From assembly GCA_003513555.1 (NCBI GenBank), contig DOPG01000196.1:1-38959 (forward strand): DNA of 38,959 nucleotides. Reading direction: 5' to 3'. Every line of letters begins with the position of its first letter. Positions within the stretch are counted from its first letter, which is position 1. Of the stretch, positions 1 through 7,668 are shown piece by piece. This DNA comes from Rhodopirellula sp. Lineage in GTDB: Bacteria > Planctomycetota > Planctomycetia > Pirellulales > Pirellulaceae. Under the pieces are notes generated by a model that was given only the letters and a program-made list of their open reading frames with translations, had not been told where the DNA came from and ran no database searches. The translations under genes and the position numbers were made by a program.

Positions 1-1
1 C

Positions 2-985
2 AAGAGTGGGCCGCAGGGTAAAATTCCAAAAATGGGTCCACGGCCAGACCACATCAATGACCCTGCTTATGACCGTGCATCCGTTGATCTTCCTGAACTT
101 AAACTGCTAGGCGATCGACAGCTTCAGTTCCTGGACCAATGGACTGATGATTGGACCGGAGCCGCAATGAAAGCAGTGCTGAGCCAGACTGCTTTTTGTG
201 GCGCTGTGCATCTTCACGGTAGCCCGTCAAATCGGCTGTTGGCAGATTTAGATTGCAATGGCTGGCCGCAAACGGGAAGGCAGTTGGCACTGGAAAGAAT
301 TCGGAGGGTTTGGGCGCCTCATTTGTGCGGAGACCAGCATTTAGCTGTGCTGGTTCAGCACGGTTTGGAAGTGGCTTCCGATGGTCCTTACGCATTCACG
401 TCTCCTGCTATTGTTAACACCATTTACGGTCGCTGGTGGCACCCAGAAGACGAGCAACCAGGGCAGAATCCTGTCCCCAACAGTCCTTTGGAATGGACAG
501 GCGAATACGAAGATGGGCTGGGGAATCTGATTCGTATGCTGGCATATGCGAATCCCGAAGACCGTAAGGATGAGACCCAGCGCGCAGATGGACACGGGAT
601 TGTCCGATTTAACAAGAAAGATCAGACAATTACCTTTGAGTGCTGGTCAAGATTTACCAATGTTGATGATGGCGATAAAGCTCAATTTCCTGGGTGGCCT
701 GTAACGATACGTGCAAGCCAAAACGATGGTCGGGTCGTGAAAGGTTACTTGCCAGAACTGCAATTTTCAGACGCAAAATCACCCGTAGTGAAGGTGATTC
801 GTGAACGTGATGGTGAAGTGCTCTACAGCGTTCGAGTCCAAGGAGACCGCTTTCGCCCAGCCATTTATGAGTCAGGCAAGTATACGGTCAAAGTGGGACA
901 GGACCGGCCCAGCAAGGCTGTCATGACAGGCATCATGAGTGGAAAGATGACCGATCAACGCACCAAGAAGGTTGAGTTGCGTTGA
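2..985 (+). CDS. PhoD-like metallophosphatase family protein, C-terminal part (5' truncated by window edge)
   Basis: The reading frame is open to the left edge, so the ATG at 32 is probably internal and the true start lies outside the window. About 327 residues are visible. The first 130 match the end of a PhoD/alkaline phosphatase D-like metallophosphatase: a 'LSQTAF' strand, a DLDCNGWPQ segment, a GDQHLA motif (the GDxH metal site of the family) and a following HG. After this comes a predicted beta-rich C-terminal domain of about 180 residues, as in planctomycete members. These enzymes are usually exported phosphodiesterases or phosphomonoesterases that release phosphate; the export signal and N-terminal metal ligands are not visible here. 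The gene is convergent with the xerD-like gene, with 27 bp between stops. The family call is fairly sure; the substrate is unknown. Confidence 0.72.
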   Translation, partial: KSGPQGKIPKMGPRPDHINDPAYDRASVDLPELKLLGDRQLQFLDQWTDDWTGAAMKAVLSQTAFCGAVHLHGSPSNRLLADLDCNGWPQTGRQLALERIRRVWAPHLCGDQHLAVLVQHGLEVASDGPYAFTSPAIVNTIYGRWWHPEDEQPGQNPVPNSPLEWTGEYEDGLGNLIRMLAYANPEDRKDETQRADGHGIVRFNKKDQTITFECWSRFTNVDDGDKAQFPGWPVTIRASQNDGRVVKGYLPELQFSDAKSPVVKVIRERDGEVLYSVRVQGDRFRPAIYESGKYTVKVGQDRPSKAVMTGIMSGKMTDQRTKKVELR

Positions 986-1012
986 TCAGCGAGTTTTGAA
1001 TTCATGTGGATC

Positions 1013-2047
1013 TCATGCACGTGGGTGAAACTGGTTGTGCACTCTCTTGAGTCGCGAATGTTCCACGTGAGTATAGATTTGTGTGGTTTGAATGCTTGCG
1101 TGTCCCAGCATTTCTTGGACAAGCCTTAGATCTGCGCCGCCTGCAAGAAGATGGGTGGCAAAACTGTGACGCAGGCTGTGTGGGCTCACCTCGTCGGAAA
1201 TGCCCACCCGTTTTGCGTAGAGTTTCACCAGACGCCAAAGCTGGATCCTGTCGAGCCCGCGACCGCTTCGTGACAGGAACAGCTCCTCTGGAGGATGAGA
1301 GTTTTTGGCGGCGAGTGTGCCACGCAAGGATTCGCAATACTTCTGGATTGCAAAAATCGCTCTTGAACCAATCGGAACGAGCCGCTGTTTGCCACCTTTG
1401 CCTTGGCATCTGATGTGGCGTTCCTCGAGTGACATGTCACGAATTCTGAGTGTGCAGACTTCAGAAGCTCGGCAGCCCGTAGCATAAAGAACTTCCAGAA
1501 GGGCGCGGTCGCGCAGGCAGAAACTGTCAGATTTTTTTGGCGCGTTGAGGAATTCGTCGACTTGCTGAGCCGTTAGCACACTGGGGATTCGTTCCCACAT
1601 TTTTTGTGTTGCTATCAGTTCAGCGGGATTCTCGCGAATCAACCCTTCCAGTTGTAAAAACTTGAAGAACGTCCGAATCGCCACAACGTTTCGGGCGATC
1701 GATGAGGGGGCAAGTGCTTTCTGATGAAGATTGGCAACGTAATCCGATAGTTCATTGACTCGAAGGTCTGTCAGAGCCCTCTCACCGAGCCAACTCGTGA
1801 ATCGTTGCATGTCGCGGCGATAAGCAGCAATGGTGTTATCTGCCAAGTGGCATTCACCACGCAAGTAGTCCATGTAGTCATGGCATACAGCCTCTGTGGC
1901 ACGGCTCTTTTTCGCAGGTGCACCAGTCTGCTTCAGCTTCTGTAGTTTGGTAAATCGTTTAGCCAAATTTCTTTTTACCAGCAGGTTTCTCGGTAAGATG
2001 CGGTTAAGCGAACCACATCTGTCTAGTCGTGAGATTATGCACGCCAT
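1013..2047 (-). CDS. xerD: Tyrosine recombinase, XerD-like
   Basis: Site-specific tyrosine recombinase, 344 residues from the ATG at 2047. The frame stays open to 2245, but that longer version would run into galE, so 2047 is the best ATG. The family usually has about 300 residues and the SAM-like N-terminal core begins near residue 53, so a later TTG start is possible. The catalytic set is complete: R193 (ATGCRASE), K217 (GKGGK), H290 and R293 (HSLRH), H316 (LGH) and nucleophile Y325. The C-terminus ends HNQFHPRA, closer to E. coli XerD (HHPRA) than to XerC. The expected role is chromosome-dimer resolution at dif together with XerC; a XerC-like gene lies at 30134-31036. It diverges from galE with 87 bp between starts. 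No adjacent integron or transposon features were seen, which argues for the housekeeping enzyme. Confidence 0.88.
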   Translation of the reverse strand: MACIISRLDRCGSLNRILPRNLLVKRNLAKRFTKLQKLKQTGAPAKKSRATEAVCHDYMDYLRGECHLADNTIAAYRRDMQRFTSWLGERALTDLRVNELSDYVANLHQKALAPSSIARNVVAIRTFFKFLQLEGLIRENPAELIATQKMWERIPSVLTAQQVDEFLNAPKKSDSFCLRDRALLEVLYATGCRASEVCTLRIRDMSLEERHIRCQGKGGKQRLVPIGSRAIFAIQKYCESLRGTLAAKNSHPPEELFLSRSGRGLDRIQLWRLVKLYAKRVGISDEVSPHSLRHSFATHLLAGGADLRLVQEMLGHASIQTTQIYTHVEHSRLKRVHNQFHPRA

Positions 2048-2134
2048 ATATTGAATCGACGGAATGATTCCTGGAATTCCAGCTCTTGTTAAACTCTGAC
2101 ATTTATTCCTCTTGCTAAAGAAACAACGTTTGCC

Positions 2135-3118
2135 ATGAATATTCTGGTCGTCGGCGGCGCCGGCTACATTGGCTCGCACGCGGTGCGATTTTTGTTGGCT
2201 GCAGGGCATCAAGTCACAGTTTACGACAATCTGTCTCGCGGCCACCGAGAGGCTGTTCCAGATGGGCTGTTGGTCGAGGGGGAACTTACTGACCGTTCCA
2301 AATTGGTTTCATTACTTCGAGAACGTCAAATCGATGCAGTGATGCACTTTGCCGCCTTCGCGTTGGTCAATGAGTCTGTGAATGAGCCAAGTGTGTACTA
2401 CCGCAACAACGTGATCGCAGCGTTGGAGTTATTGGACGCAATGAAAGAGGCTGATGTCAGGAAGATCGTGTTTAGTAGCACGACGGCGACGTATGGTGAG
2501 CCGGATACCATGCCAATCAGTGAGGAGACTCCGCAGCAGCCTATCAACCCGTATGGATTTACAAAGTTGGTCATCGAGCATGCTCTGGCCGACTATGCAA
2601 CAGCTTACGGTTTTGGCTATGCGGCACTGCGGTATTTCAATGCGGCAGGTGCTCACCCAGATGGCTCTATCGGCGAGGATCATGATCCTGAGTCGCATTT
2701 GATTCCAGTTGTACTGCAGGTAGCCTTGGGCCAACGGGAGCATCTCACCATTTTCGGTAATGATTTTGCCACACCCGACGGAACGTGCTTGCGAGACTAC
2801 ATCCACGTCGATGATCTTGCTAGCGCGCATCTGCGTGCCCTGGAATTAATCGAGCCCGGCAAAGGTATCTGTGCCAACCTTGGCACAGGGCGTGGAACAA
2901 GCGTTCAGGAAATCGTCGAAGCGTGTCGGAAAATTACAGGGCATCCTATTCCAACTATCATGGGCGATCGTCGCGCTGGCGACCCGGGTGAATTGGTTGC
3001 AGACAATCGCCTTGCGAAAAAGCTCTTGGATTGGACGCCGAAGTACGACAGTGTCGATGCGATCGTCGAGACCGCATGGAAATGGCACCAAACGCACCCG
3101 AACGGTTTTGCTTCTTAG
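2135..3118 (+). CDS. galE: UDP-glucose 4-epimerase GalE
   Basis: Short-chain dehydrogenase-type epimerase of 327 residues, the normal GalE length. It interconverts UDP-glucose and UDP-galactose with bound NAD in the cytosol, supplying sugar nucleotides for surface polysaccharide. The N-terminal Rossmann motif GGAGYIG is at residues 7-13. The catalytic region shows FSSTTATYG (T116 takes the place of the E. coli Ser124) and Y140-x3-K144 in NPYGFTK. Further hallmarks are LRYFNAAGA, DGTCLRDYIHVDDLA and a C-terminal 'GDRRAGDP' nucleotide-sugar loop. No Shine-Dalgarno is evident before the ATG, which is common in planctomycetes. It stands alone between the divergent xerD-like gene and the convergent folD. 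Confidence 0.95.
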   Translation: MNILVVGGAGYIGSHAVRFLLAAGHQVTVYDNLSRGHREAVPDGLLVEGELTDRSKLVSLLRERQIDAVMHFAAFALVNESVNEPSVYYRNNVIAALELLDAMKEADVRKIVFSSTTATYGEPDTMPISEETPQQPINPYGFTKLVIEHALADYATAYGFGYAALRYFNAAGAHPDGSIGEDHDPESHLIPVVLQVALGQREHLTIFGNDFATPDGTCLRDYIHVDDLASAHLRALELIEPGKGICANLGTGRGTSVQEIVEACRKITGHPIPTIMGDRRAGDPGELVADNRLAKKLLDWTPKYDSVDAIVETAWKWHQTHPNGFAS

Positions 3119-3185
3119 TTGGAAATGAGCTACTGCGTCGCGGAAGATCGCAATTTTCAGCTCCCAATCAGTAGTTGGAGCGTAG

Positions 3186-4085
3186 CTAGGCTTGAGCTTG
3201 CAGTTTCGCTGCAAGTAGTGTGTTGTGCAATAGCATGGCAATGGTAAGTGGGCCAACACCTCCTGGAACAGGTGTGATCGCCGAGGCGACCTCCATCGCT
3301 TCGTCGAATGCAACGTCACCGACCAGTTTTTCTCCGACGCGGTTGATACCCACGTCGATCACAATTGCTCCTTCACGGATCATGTCTCCGCGGATCATCT
3401 CCGGAACTCCCACCGCAGCGATCAGGCAGTCTGCTGCTTTGCATACCGCTTTTAAGTCCTCTGTACGGCTATGAGCCAGTGTGACCGTTGCATTCGCAAC
3501 TTTGCTTCCACATGAGCCACTTCTTTGGGCAAGCATCATTGCCATTGGCTTGCCCACGATATCGCTTCGCCCAACAACCACGACATGTTTGCCAGCGACA
3601 CTCAGGTTGCAACGATGCAATAACTGCACAATCCCATGCGGTGTGCAAGGCAAGAATCTGGGGCGGCCCTGCATCAGCAGGCCAACGTTGACAGGCGAGA
3701 ATGCGTCGACGTCTTTGAGGGGTGCCACGGTGTCGAGAATAGCACGCTCGTCGAAACCCTGCCCGGCATTGCCATGGGCTGGCAGGGGCAATTGAACGAG
3801 GATTCCGTGGACCGACGGATCATCATTGAGTTTTTGTACTGTTTCCAACAGTTCTTGTTGCGAAATTCCAGCATCCAGACGCACGGTACGACCGTCGATC
3901 CCAGCTTTCTCGCAGGCACGGCTCTTATTTCGAACATAAACTTGGCTGGCTGGATCTTCTCCGACCAAAACCGCTGTCAGACAGGGTTGGGGGCCGCCTG
4001 TATGGACGAATTGCCGCACTTTGTCGGCAACTTCATCGCGAATTTCTGACGCAACTCGTTTCCCATCAAGTAGATCAGCAGTCAT
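3186..4085 (-). CDS. folD: Bifunctional methylene-THF dehydrogenase / methenyl-THF cyclohydrolase
   Basis: FolD of 299 residues, catalysing NADP-dependent oxidation of 5,10-methylene-THF and hydrolysis of methenyl-THF to 10-formyl-THF. Family motifs are all present: YVRNKSRACEKAGI with Y50 and catalytic K54, QLPLP at 98-102, DVDAF near 125-129, PCTPHG at 147-151, the Rossmann signature GRSDIVGKP at 172-180 and PGGVGPLT at 274-281. Two small insertions relative to typical FolD are visible, near residues 104-111 and 188-198; neither disturbs a motif. It converges on galE with a 67 bp gap and diverges from cysI. Together with folP at 13927 it shows a standard folate pathway in an organism that also carries mfnB. 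Confidence 0.96.
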   Translation of the reverse strand: MTADLLDGKRVASEIRDEVADKVRQFVHTGGPQPCLTAVLVGEDPASQVYVRNKSRACEKAGIDGRTVRLDAGISQQELLETVQKLNDDPSVHGILVQLPLPAHGNAGQGFDERAILDTVAPLKDVDAFSPVNVGLLMQGRPRFLPCTPHGIVQLLHRCNLSVAGKHVVVVGRSDIVGKPMAMMLAQRSGSCGSKVANATVTLAHSRTEDLKAVCKAADCLIAAVGVPEMIRGDMIREGAIVIDVGINRVGEKLVGDVAFDEAMEVASAITPVPGGVGPLTIAMLLHNTLLAAKLQAQA

Positions 4086-4248
4086 CGATTGTATTCATCC
4101 TGTTTCGAGGTGATCGCCATAGTGACATTTTCCACCGGCCGCTATAGTTGCCTAAAACGCCAAGTTTGCGGAAAATCTATCGTCAAATGGATTTGCATTC
4201 CGCACTCCGCCACTCCGTGAAACGAAATCACACAGGATTTGAGCCCCG

Positions 4249-5958
4249 ATGTCTACCGACGCGCCAAAATTGAGTCCAGTTGAAACCATCAAAGAGGGCA
4301 GCGATTACCTGAAAGGGACGATCGACCAAGAGATCGCGGGGTCAGTTAATCACTTTGACAAAAGCAATATACAGCTTCTGAAATTTCATGGGACCTACCA
4401 GCAGGATGATCGTGATGCACGCTTGACCGCCAAGAAGACAGGGGCCGGCAAGGCATACTCCATGATGGTCAGGCTGCGGATCCCAGGTGGCCGGATCCGA
4501 TCCGATCAAATGTTGTCAATGCTCGATCTTTGTGAGCGCCTAGGCAACACGACTATGAAGATTACGACGCGGCAAACCCTTCAATTACACGGCATTTTGA
4601 AGGACGATTTGCGAGAAACTATCTCGTACATCAACGAGATCGCTCTATCCACCTTGGCTGCATGTGGCGACGTCAATCGAAATATCATGTGCTGCCCAGC
4701 GAAAAGGGTCGGCAGTATCCATGCTGATATGGAAAAATTGACCGATGAACTCACTGAAGCTTTGGCACCACAAACGCCGGCTTACCATGAATTGTGGTTG
4801 ACTGACCCAGAAACGGGTGAAAAGACTCTTGAGGGAGGTGGTGCTGTGGAACCGTTATATGGGCCCACTTACCTGCCCCGAAAGTTCAAGATGGGCATCG
4901 CTTTGCCAGAAGATAATTGTATCGATATCTACACGCAGGATCTCGGCTTTTTGGCAGTGGTGCGTGATGGGGCTATCATCGGCTACAACGTGCTTGTCGG
5001 GGGAGGAATGGGAACGACTCCATCTGCAAAGAAGACCTTTCCGGCACTAGCAAAACGCTTGGGATTCATTAAGCCCGAGCAAGCTGTGGGTATCTCCAAG
5101 GCGATCATCAAAGTGCAACGTGACAATGGCAATCGCCAGGATCGCAAGACAGCCCGAATGAAGTACTTGATCAACGATTGGGGTATCGAAAAGTTTCGCG
5201 CTGAAGTGGAAAAGTATTATGGTCAATCACTTGAGGATTGCACTGAAGATGATGTTCATGGATTTGATGACCACATGGGTTGGCAGGAGCAAGGCGATGG
5301 CAAGTGGTCCTATGGATTGAATGTCGAAAATGGACGTCTCTATGACAATGAAGACCGGCAGTTGAAAGCCACGATTCGTGCCATTTGCAACGAATTCAAA
5401 ACAGAAGTGCGGATGACCGGACACCAGAGTCTGATTTTTACTGATCTCGAGGAAGCCGATAAGGAAAAACTCATCGGCTTTATCAAGCAGCATCAAGTTC
5501 CCACCACAGAGGAGACGAGTACCGTTCGCCGGTGGTCGATGTCGTGTGTTGCTTTACCGACCTGTGGACTGGCGATCACTGAAAGTGAACGTCGCCTGCC
5601 AAGTATCATCGACGGTCTGGAGGCTCCGCTGGCCAAGTTGGGATTGGATAAAGAACGATTCACGATCCGGATGACCGGTTGTCCTAATGGTTGTGCCCGA
5701 CCCTACAACGCTGACCTGGCTTTAGTTGGAAAGGCCAAAGGTAAATACACTCTTTATGCCGGTGGTGGTTGGTTGGGAAATCGCCTCGCCTACATTTACA
5801 AGGATATGGTTCCAGATGATGTTGTCGTGGACGAGTTGGTCACGATTTTTGCGGCTTTTAAAGCGAATAGGGAAGAAGGCGAGTCACTTGGCACATTCTG
5901 TACTCGTGTCGGGAAAGACGATCTTGCAACTCTTGCTGCCAACGCGCCAGCAGTTTGA
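4249..5958 (+). CDS. cysI: Assimilatory sulfite reductase, hemoprotein subunit
   Basis: Siroheme and [4Fe-4S] sulfite reductase of 569 residues, close to E. coli CysI (570) and shorter than plant-type ferredoxin enzymes. The four cluster/siroheme cysteines are C433 and C439 (CVALPTC) and C478 and C482 (CPNGC), exactly one off the E. coli positions 434, 440, 479 and 483. Other matches are FHGTYQQDDRD near residue 47, TTRQTLQLHGILK near 104, GPTYLPRKFK and YNVLVGGGMG. It reduces sulfite to sulfide for cysteine synthesis. No cysJ flavoprotein lies beside it, so the electron donor (CysJ encoded elsewhere or ferredoxin) is not known. It diverges from folD across a 163 bp intergenic region that should hold its promoter. 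A nitrite reductase is the alternative call, but the overall pattern favours CysI. Confidence 0.88.
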   Translation: MSTDAPKLSPVETIKEGSDYLKGTIDQEIAGSVNHFDKSNIQLLKFHGTYQQDDRDARLTAKKTGAGKAYSMMVRLRIPGGRIRSDQMLSMLDLCERLGNTTMKITTRQTLQLHGILKDDLRETISYINEIALSTLAACGDVNRNIMCCPAKRVGSIHADMEKLTDELTEALAPQTPAYHELWLTDPETGEKTLEGGGAVEPLYGPTYLPRKFKMGIALPEDNCIDIYTQDLGFLAVVRDGAIIGYNVLVGGGMGTTPSAKKTFPALAKRLGFIKPEQAVGISKAIIKVQRDNGNRQDRKTARMKYLINDWGIEKFRAEVEKYYGQSLEDCTEDDVHGFDDHMGWQEQGDGKWSYGLNVENGRLYDNEDRQLKATIRAICNEFKTEVRMTGHQSLIFTDLEEADKEKLIGFIKQHQVPTTEETSTVRRWSMSCVALPTCGLAITESERRLPSIIDGLEAPLAKLGLDKERFTIRMTGCPNGCARPYNADLALVGKAKGKYTLYAGGGWLGNRLAYIYKDMVPDDVVVDELVTIFAAFKANREEGESLGTFCTRVGKDDLATLAANAPAV

Positions 5959-6043
5959 TGGAATCCTGTCTCTTGGTTTGGCAATTCTAAGCAGGTATAC
6001 ATTTCTGATCGCGTCGCTGGTGAGGGCGTTGCGGTACTCATCG

Positions 6044-6066
6044 GCCGCCACTGCCGACGCGGCGGC
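6044..6066. repeat. GC-rich stem-loop downstream of cysI
   Basis: A perfect 6-bp inverted repeat, GCCGCC (6044-6049) and GGCGGC (6061-6066), encloses an 11-nt loop about 85 bp after the cysI stop. There is no T-run behind either arm, so it does not look like a standard intrinsic terminator; it could be an RNA-processing or stabilising element or chance. It is the only structure noticed in the 5959-6256 interval, which holds no convincing gene. Confidence 0.3.
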
Positions 6067-6250
6067 AATGGGAGCGATGGAGTCTCGTGGGTTGTGCCAT
6101 GTTTCTCAGTTGGTTTGCGGGTATTCACGCCAAGCTTACTGAAATAATTGCATTTGCTTGTGGCTGCGTACCTGAACTTATCTGCAAGGGCAGCTCAAAT
6201 TTCGTGCACCGTCATAACAGATCGTTATATTACCGAATTCCCAATACCTC

Positions 6251-6254
6251 GGAG
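6251..6254 (+). promoter_or_regulatory. Shine-Dalgarno of the isomerase-like gene
   Basis: GGAG directly before a TTG-ATG-ATG run. Its spacing supports one of the two ATG codons (6260 or 6263) over the TTG at 6257. Clear Shine-Dalgarno sites are rare in this window, which makes this one useful for choosing the start. Confidence 0.5.
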
Positions 6255-6259
6255 TTTTG

Positions 6260-7219
6260 ATGATGTCTTCTGGAATTAACCGTCGTGATTTTATGGCTGG
6301 CGTTGCTGGAACTTCGGTGGCTGCGTTGTCTGTCGAAAAGTTGGCAGGGCAGGAAGCGAAGCCAGCCTATACTGAAAAAAAACACGTCAGGCCGAACTTC
6401 ATTGCCGTTTCTACCTACTCATATTGGCGTTACCGGGACGACAGCAAGCTTGGAATCGAGGAATGCATTGACCTTGCTGCTGATGCAGGATTCGACGGTG
6501 TAGAAATCTTGCATGTGCAGATGCAAGACCAGTCCAATGCCGCTCTGCAAAGGATCAAGCAGAGGGCATTTCGGAATGGCTTGGACTTGTGTGGGTTGTC
6601 GACCCATCAATCTTTTGTAAGTCCTGATCCCGCCGAGCGGCAGAAAAATGTTGATCACACCATCAAGTGCATTGAGTTGGCGTATGCACTTGGAATACCT
6701 ACCATTCGTGTGAACACCGGACGCTGGGGAACTTCTAAAAACTTTGATGAGCTAATGGCCAACAAAGGGATCGAGCCGCGTCTGGAAGGTTACACTGATG
6801 AAGAGGGATTCAAGTGGGTTGAGGATGGATTGCAAAAATGTCTTGCCACGGCTGAGAAATGCGGAGTCGTCCTCGGGTTGGAAAATCACTGGGGCTTGGG
6901 TCGTACTGCAGCAGGAGTTCTGCGAGTGATCAATGCCGTGAAGTCTCCGTGGCTCAGGGCCACTCTTGATACGGGCAATTTCCTCGAGAATCAGTACAAG
7001 CAATACGCGGAACTGGCACCTGAGGCGGTCTTTGTTCAGGCAAAGACTTACTTTGGTGGCGGCACGTGGTACACGCTGGACATCGATTACGATCGCGTGG
7101 CAGAGATACTCCGCGGTGTTGATTACCGCGGGTACATCTCGTTGGAATTCGAAGGCAAGGAGAAGCACGAGACCGCTATTCCAAAAAGTCTCGCAGTGCT
7201 TCGTAAAGCATTTTCTTGA
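6260..7219 (+). CDS. Tat-exported sugar phosphate isomerase/epimerase family protein (TIM barrel)
   Basis: Xylose-isomerase-like TIM barrel (AP endonuclease 2 fold), about 319 residues. The N-terminus carries a twin-arginine signal, NRRDFMAG followed by a hydrophobic stretch, so the protein is probably exported folded. A GGAG Shine-Dalgarno at 6251-6254 lies 5 nt before the ATG at 6260 and 8 nt before the ATG at 6263, so either may be used. Barrel signatures include FDGVEILHVQ, VVLGLENHWG (a likely metal-binding Glu), ATLDTGNF and a late YISLEFEG Glu. Such proteins are expanded in planctomycetes and are thought to act on sugars or inositols, often with Gfo/Idh/MocA oxidoreductases, two of which occur at 22.0 and 32.6 kb. 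The substrate is unknown. It has no close operon partner. Confidence 0.83.
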   Translation: MMSSGINRRDFMAGVAGTSVAALSVEKLAGQEAKPAYTEKKHVRPNFIAVSTYSYWRYRDDSKLGIEECIDLAADAGFDGVEILHVQMQDQSNAALQRIKQRAFRNGLDLCGLSTHQSFVSPDPAERQKNVDHTIKCIELAYALGIPTIRVNTGRWGTSKNFDELMANKGIEPRLEGYTDEEGFKWVEDGLQKCLATAEKCGVVLGLENHWGLGRTAAGVLRVINAVKSPWLRATLDTGNFLENQYKQYAELAPEAVFVQAKTYFGGGTWYTLDIDYDRVAEILRGVDYRGYISLEFEGKEKHETAIPKSLAVLRKAFS

Positions 7220-7324
7220 TGAAGATGTCTGCCCAAGGTCCGCGTTTCAATGCGGACCAGACGTGTTGATGACCGCTTGACAGCAATTGCCAGACCCTTC
7301 GTCATCGTCGCATGTACGGCAGCT

Positions 7325-7606
7325 TTACTCGTTTCGCTCGGTTACTTCGAGCAGATGGTAGCCGAATTGGGTTTTGACCGGTCCTTGGACGACGCCAACC
7401 TCACCACCAAAGACAGCTTGGTCGAATTCGGGAACCATCTGTCCTGGGGAAAACGTTCCGAGCGCTCCACCCTGTTGTCCGGAGGGGCACGAGGAGTGCT
7501 CAGCTGCGAGTGCGGCGAAATCTTCCCCACCGGCAATGAGTGCTTTTAGTTCGTTGCATTTTTCTTCGGAGTCCACAAGGATGTGGCGTGCGCTGGCGCT
7601 GGGCAT
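7325..7606 (-). CDS. ppiC: Peptidyl-prolyl cis-trans isomerase, parvulin type
   Basis: A single-domain parvulin of 93 residues, the same length as E. coli PpiC, from the ATG at 7606. The frame extends upstream to 7759, but that would overlap acnA and adds no conserved sequence. The domain runs ASARHILV, FAALAAEHSSCPSG, GGALGTFSPGQMVPEFDQ, then GPVKTQFGYHLLEV, the standard parvulin order with the terminal FGYH active-site strand. There is no signal peptide or membrane anchor, so it should act in the cytosol as a general prolyl isomerase. It starts 62 bp after the acnA stop on the same strand and may be co-transcribed with it. Confidence 0.92.
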   Translation of the reverse strand: MPSASARHILVDSEEKCNELKALIAGGEDFAALAAEHSSCPSGQQGGALGTFSPGQMVPEFDQAVFGGEVGVVQGPVKTQFGYHLLEVTERNE

Positions 7607-7668
7607 GGTTTTCTCAATTGGGAATGGAGAGACAGAGATTTGTATAACGTTAGCCGCCGGGACGACGG

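Noticed and set aside
2048..2245. N-terminal extension of the XerD-like frame
   Set aside because: It would overlap the start of galE and has no recombinase sequence.
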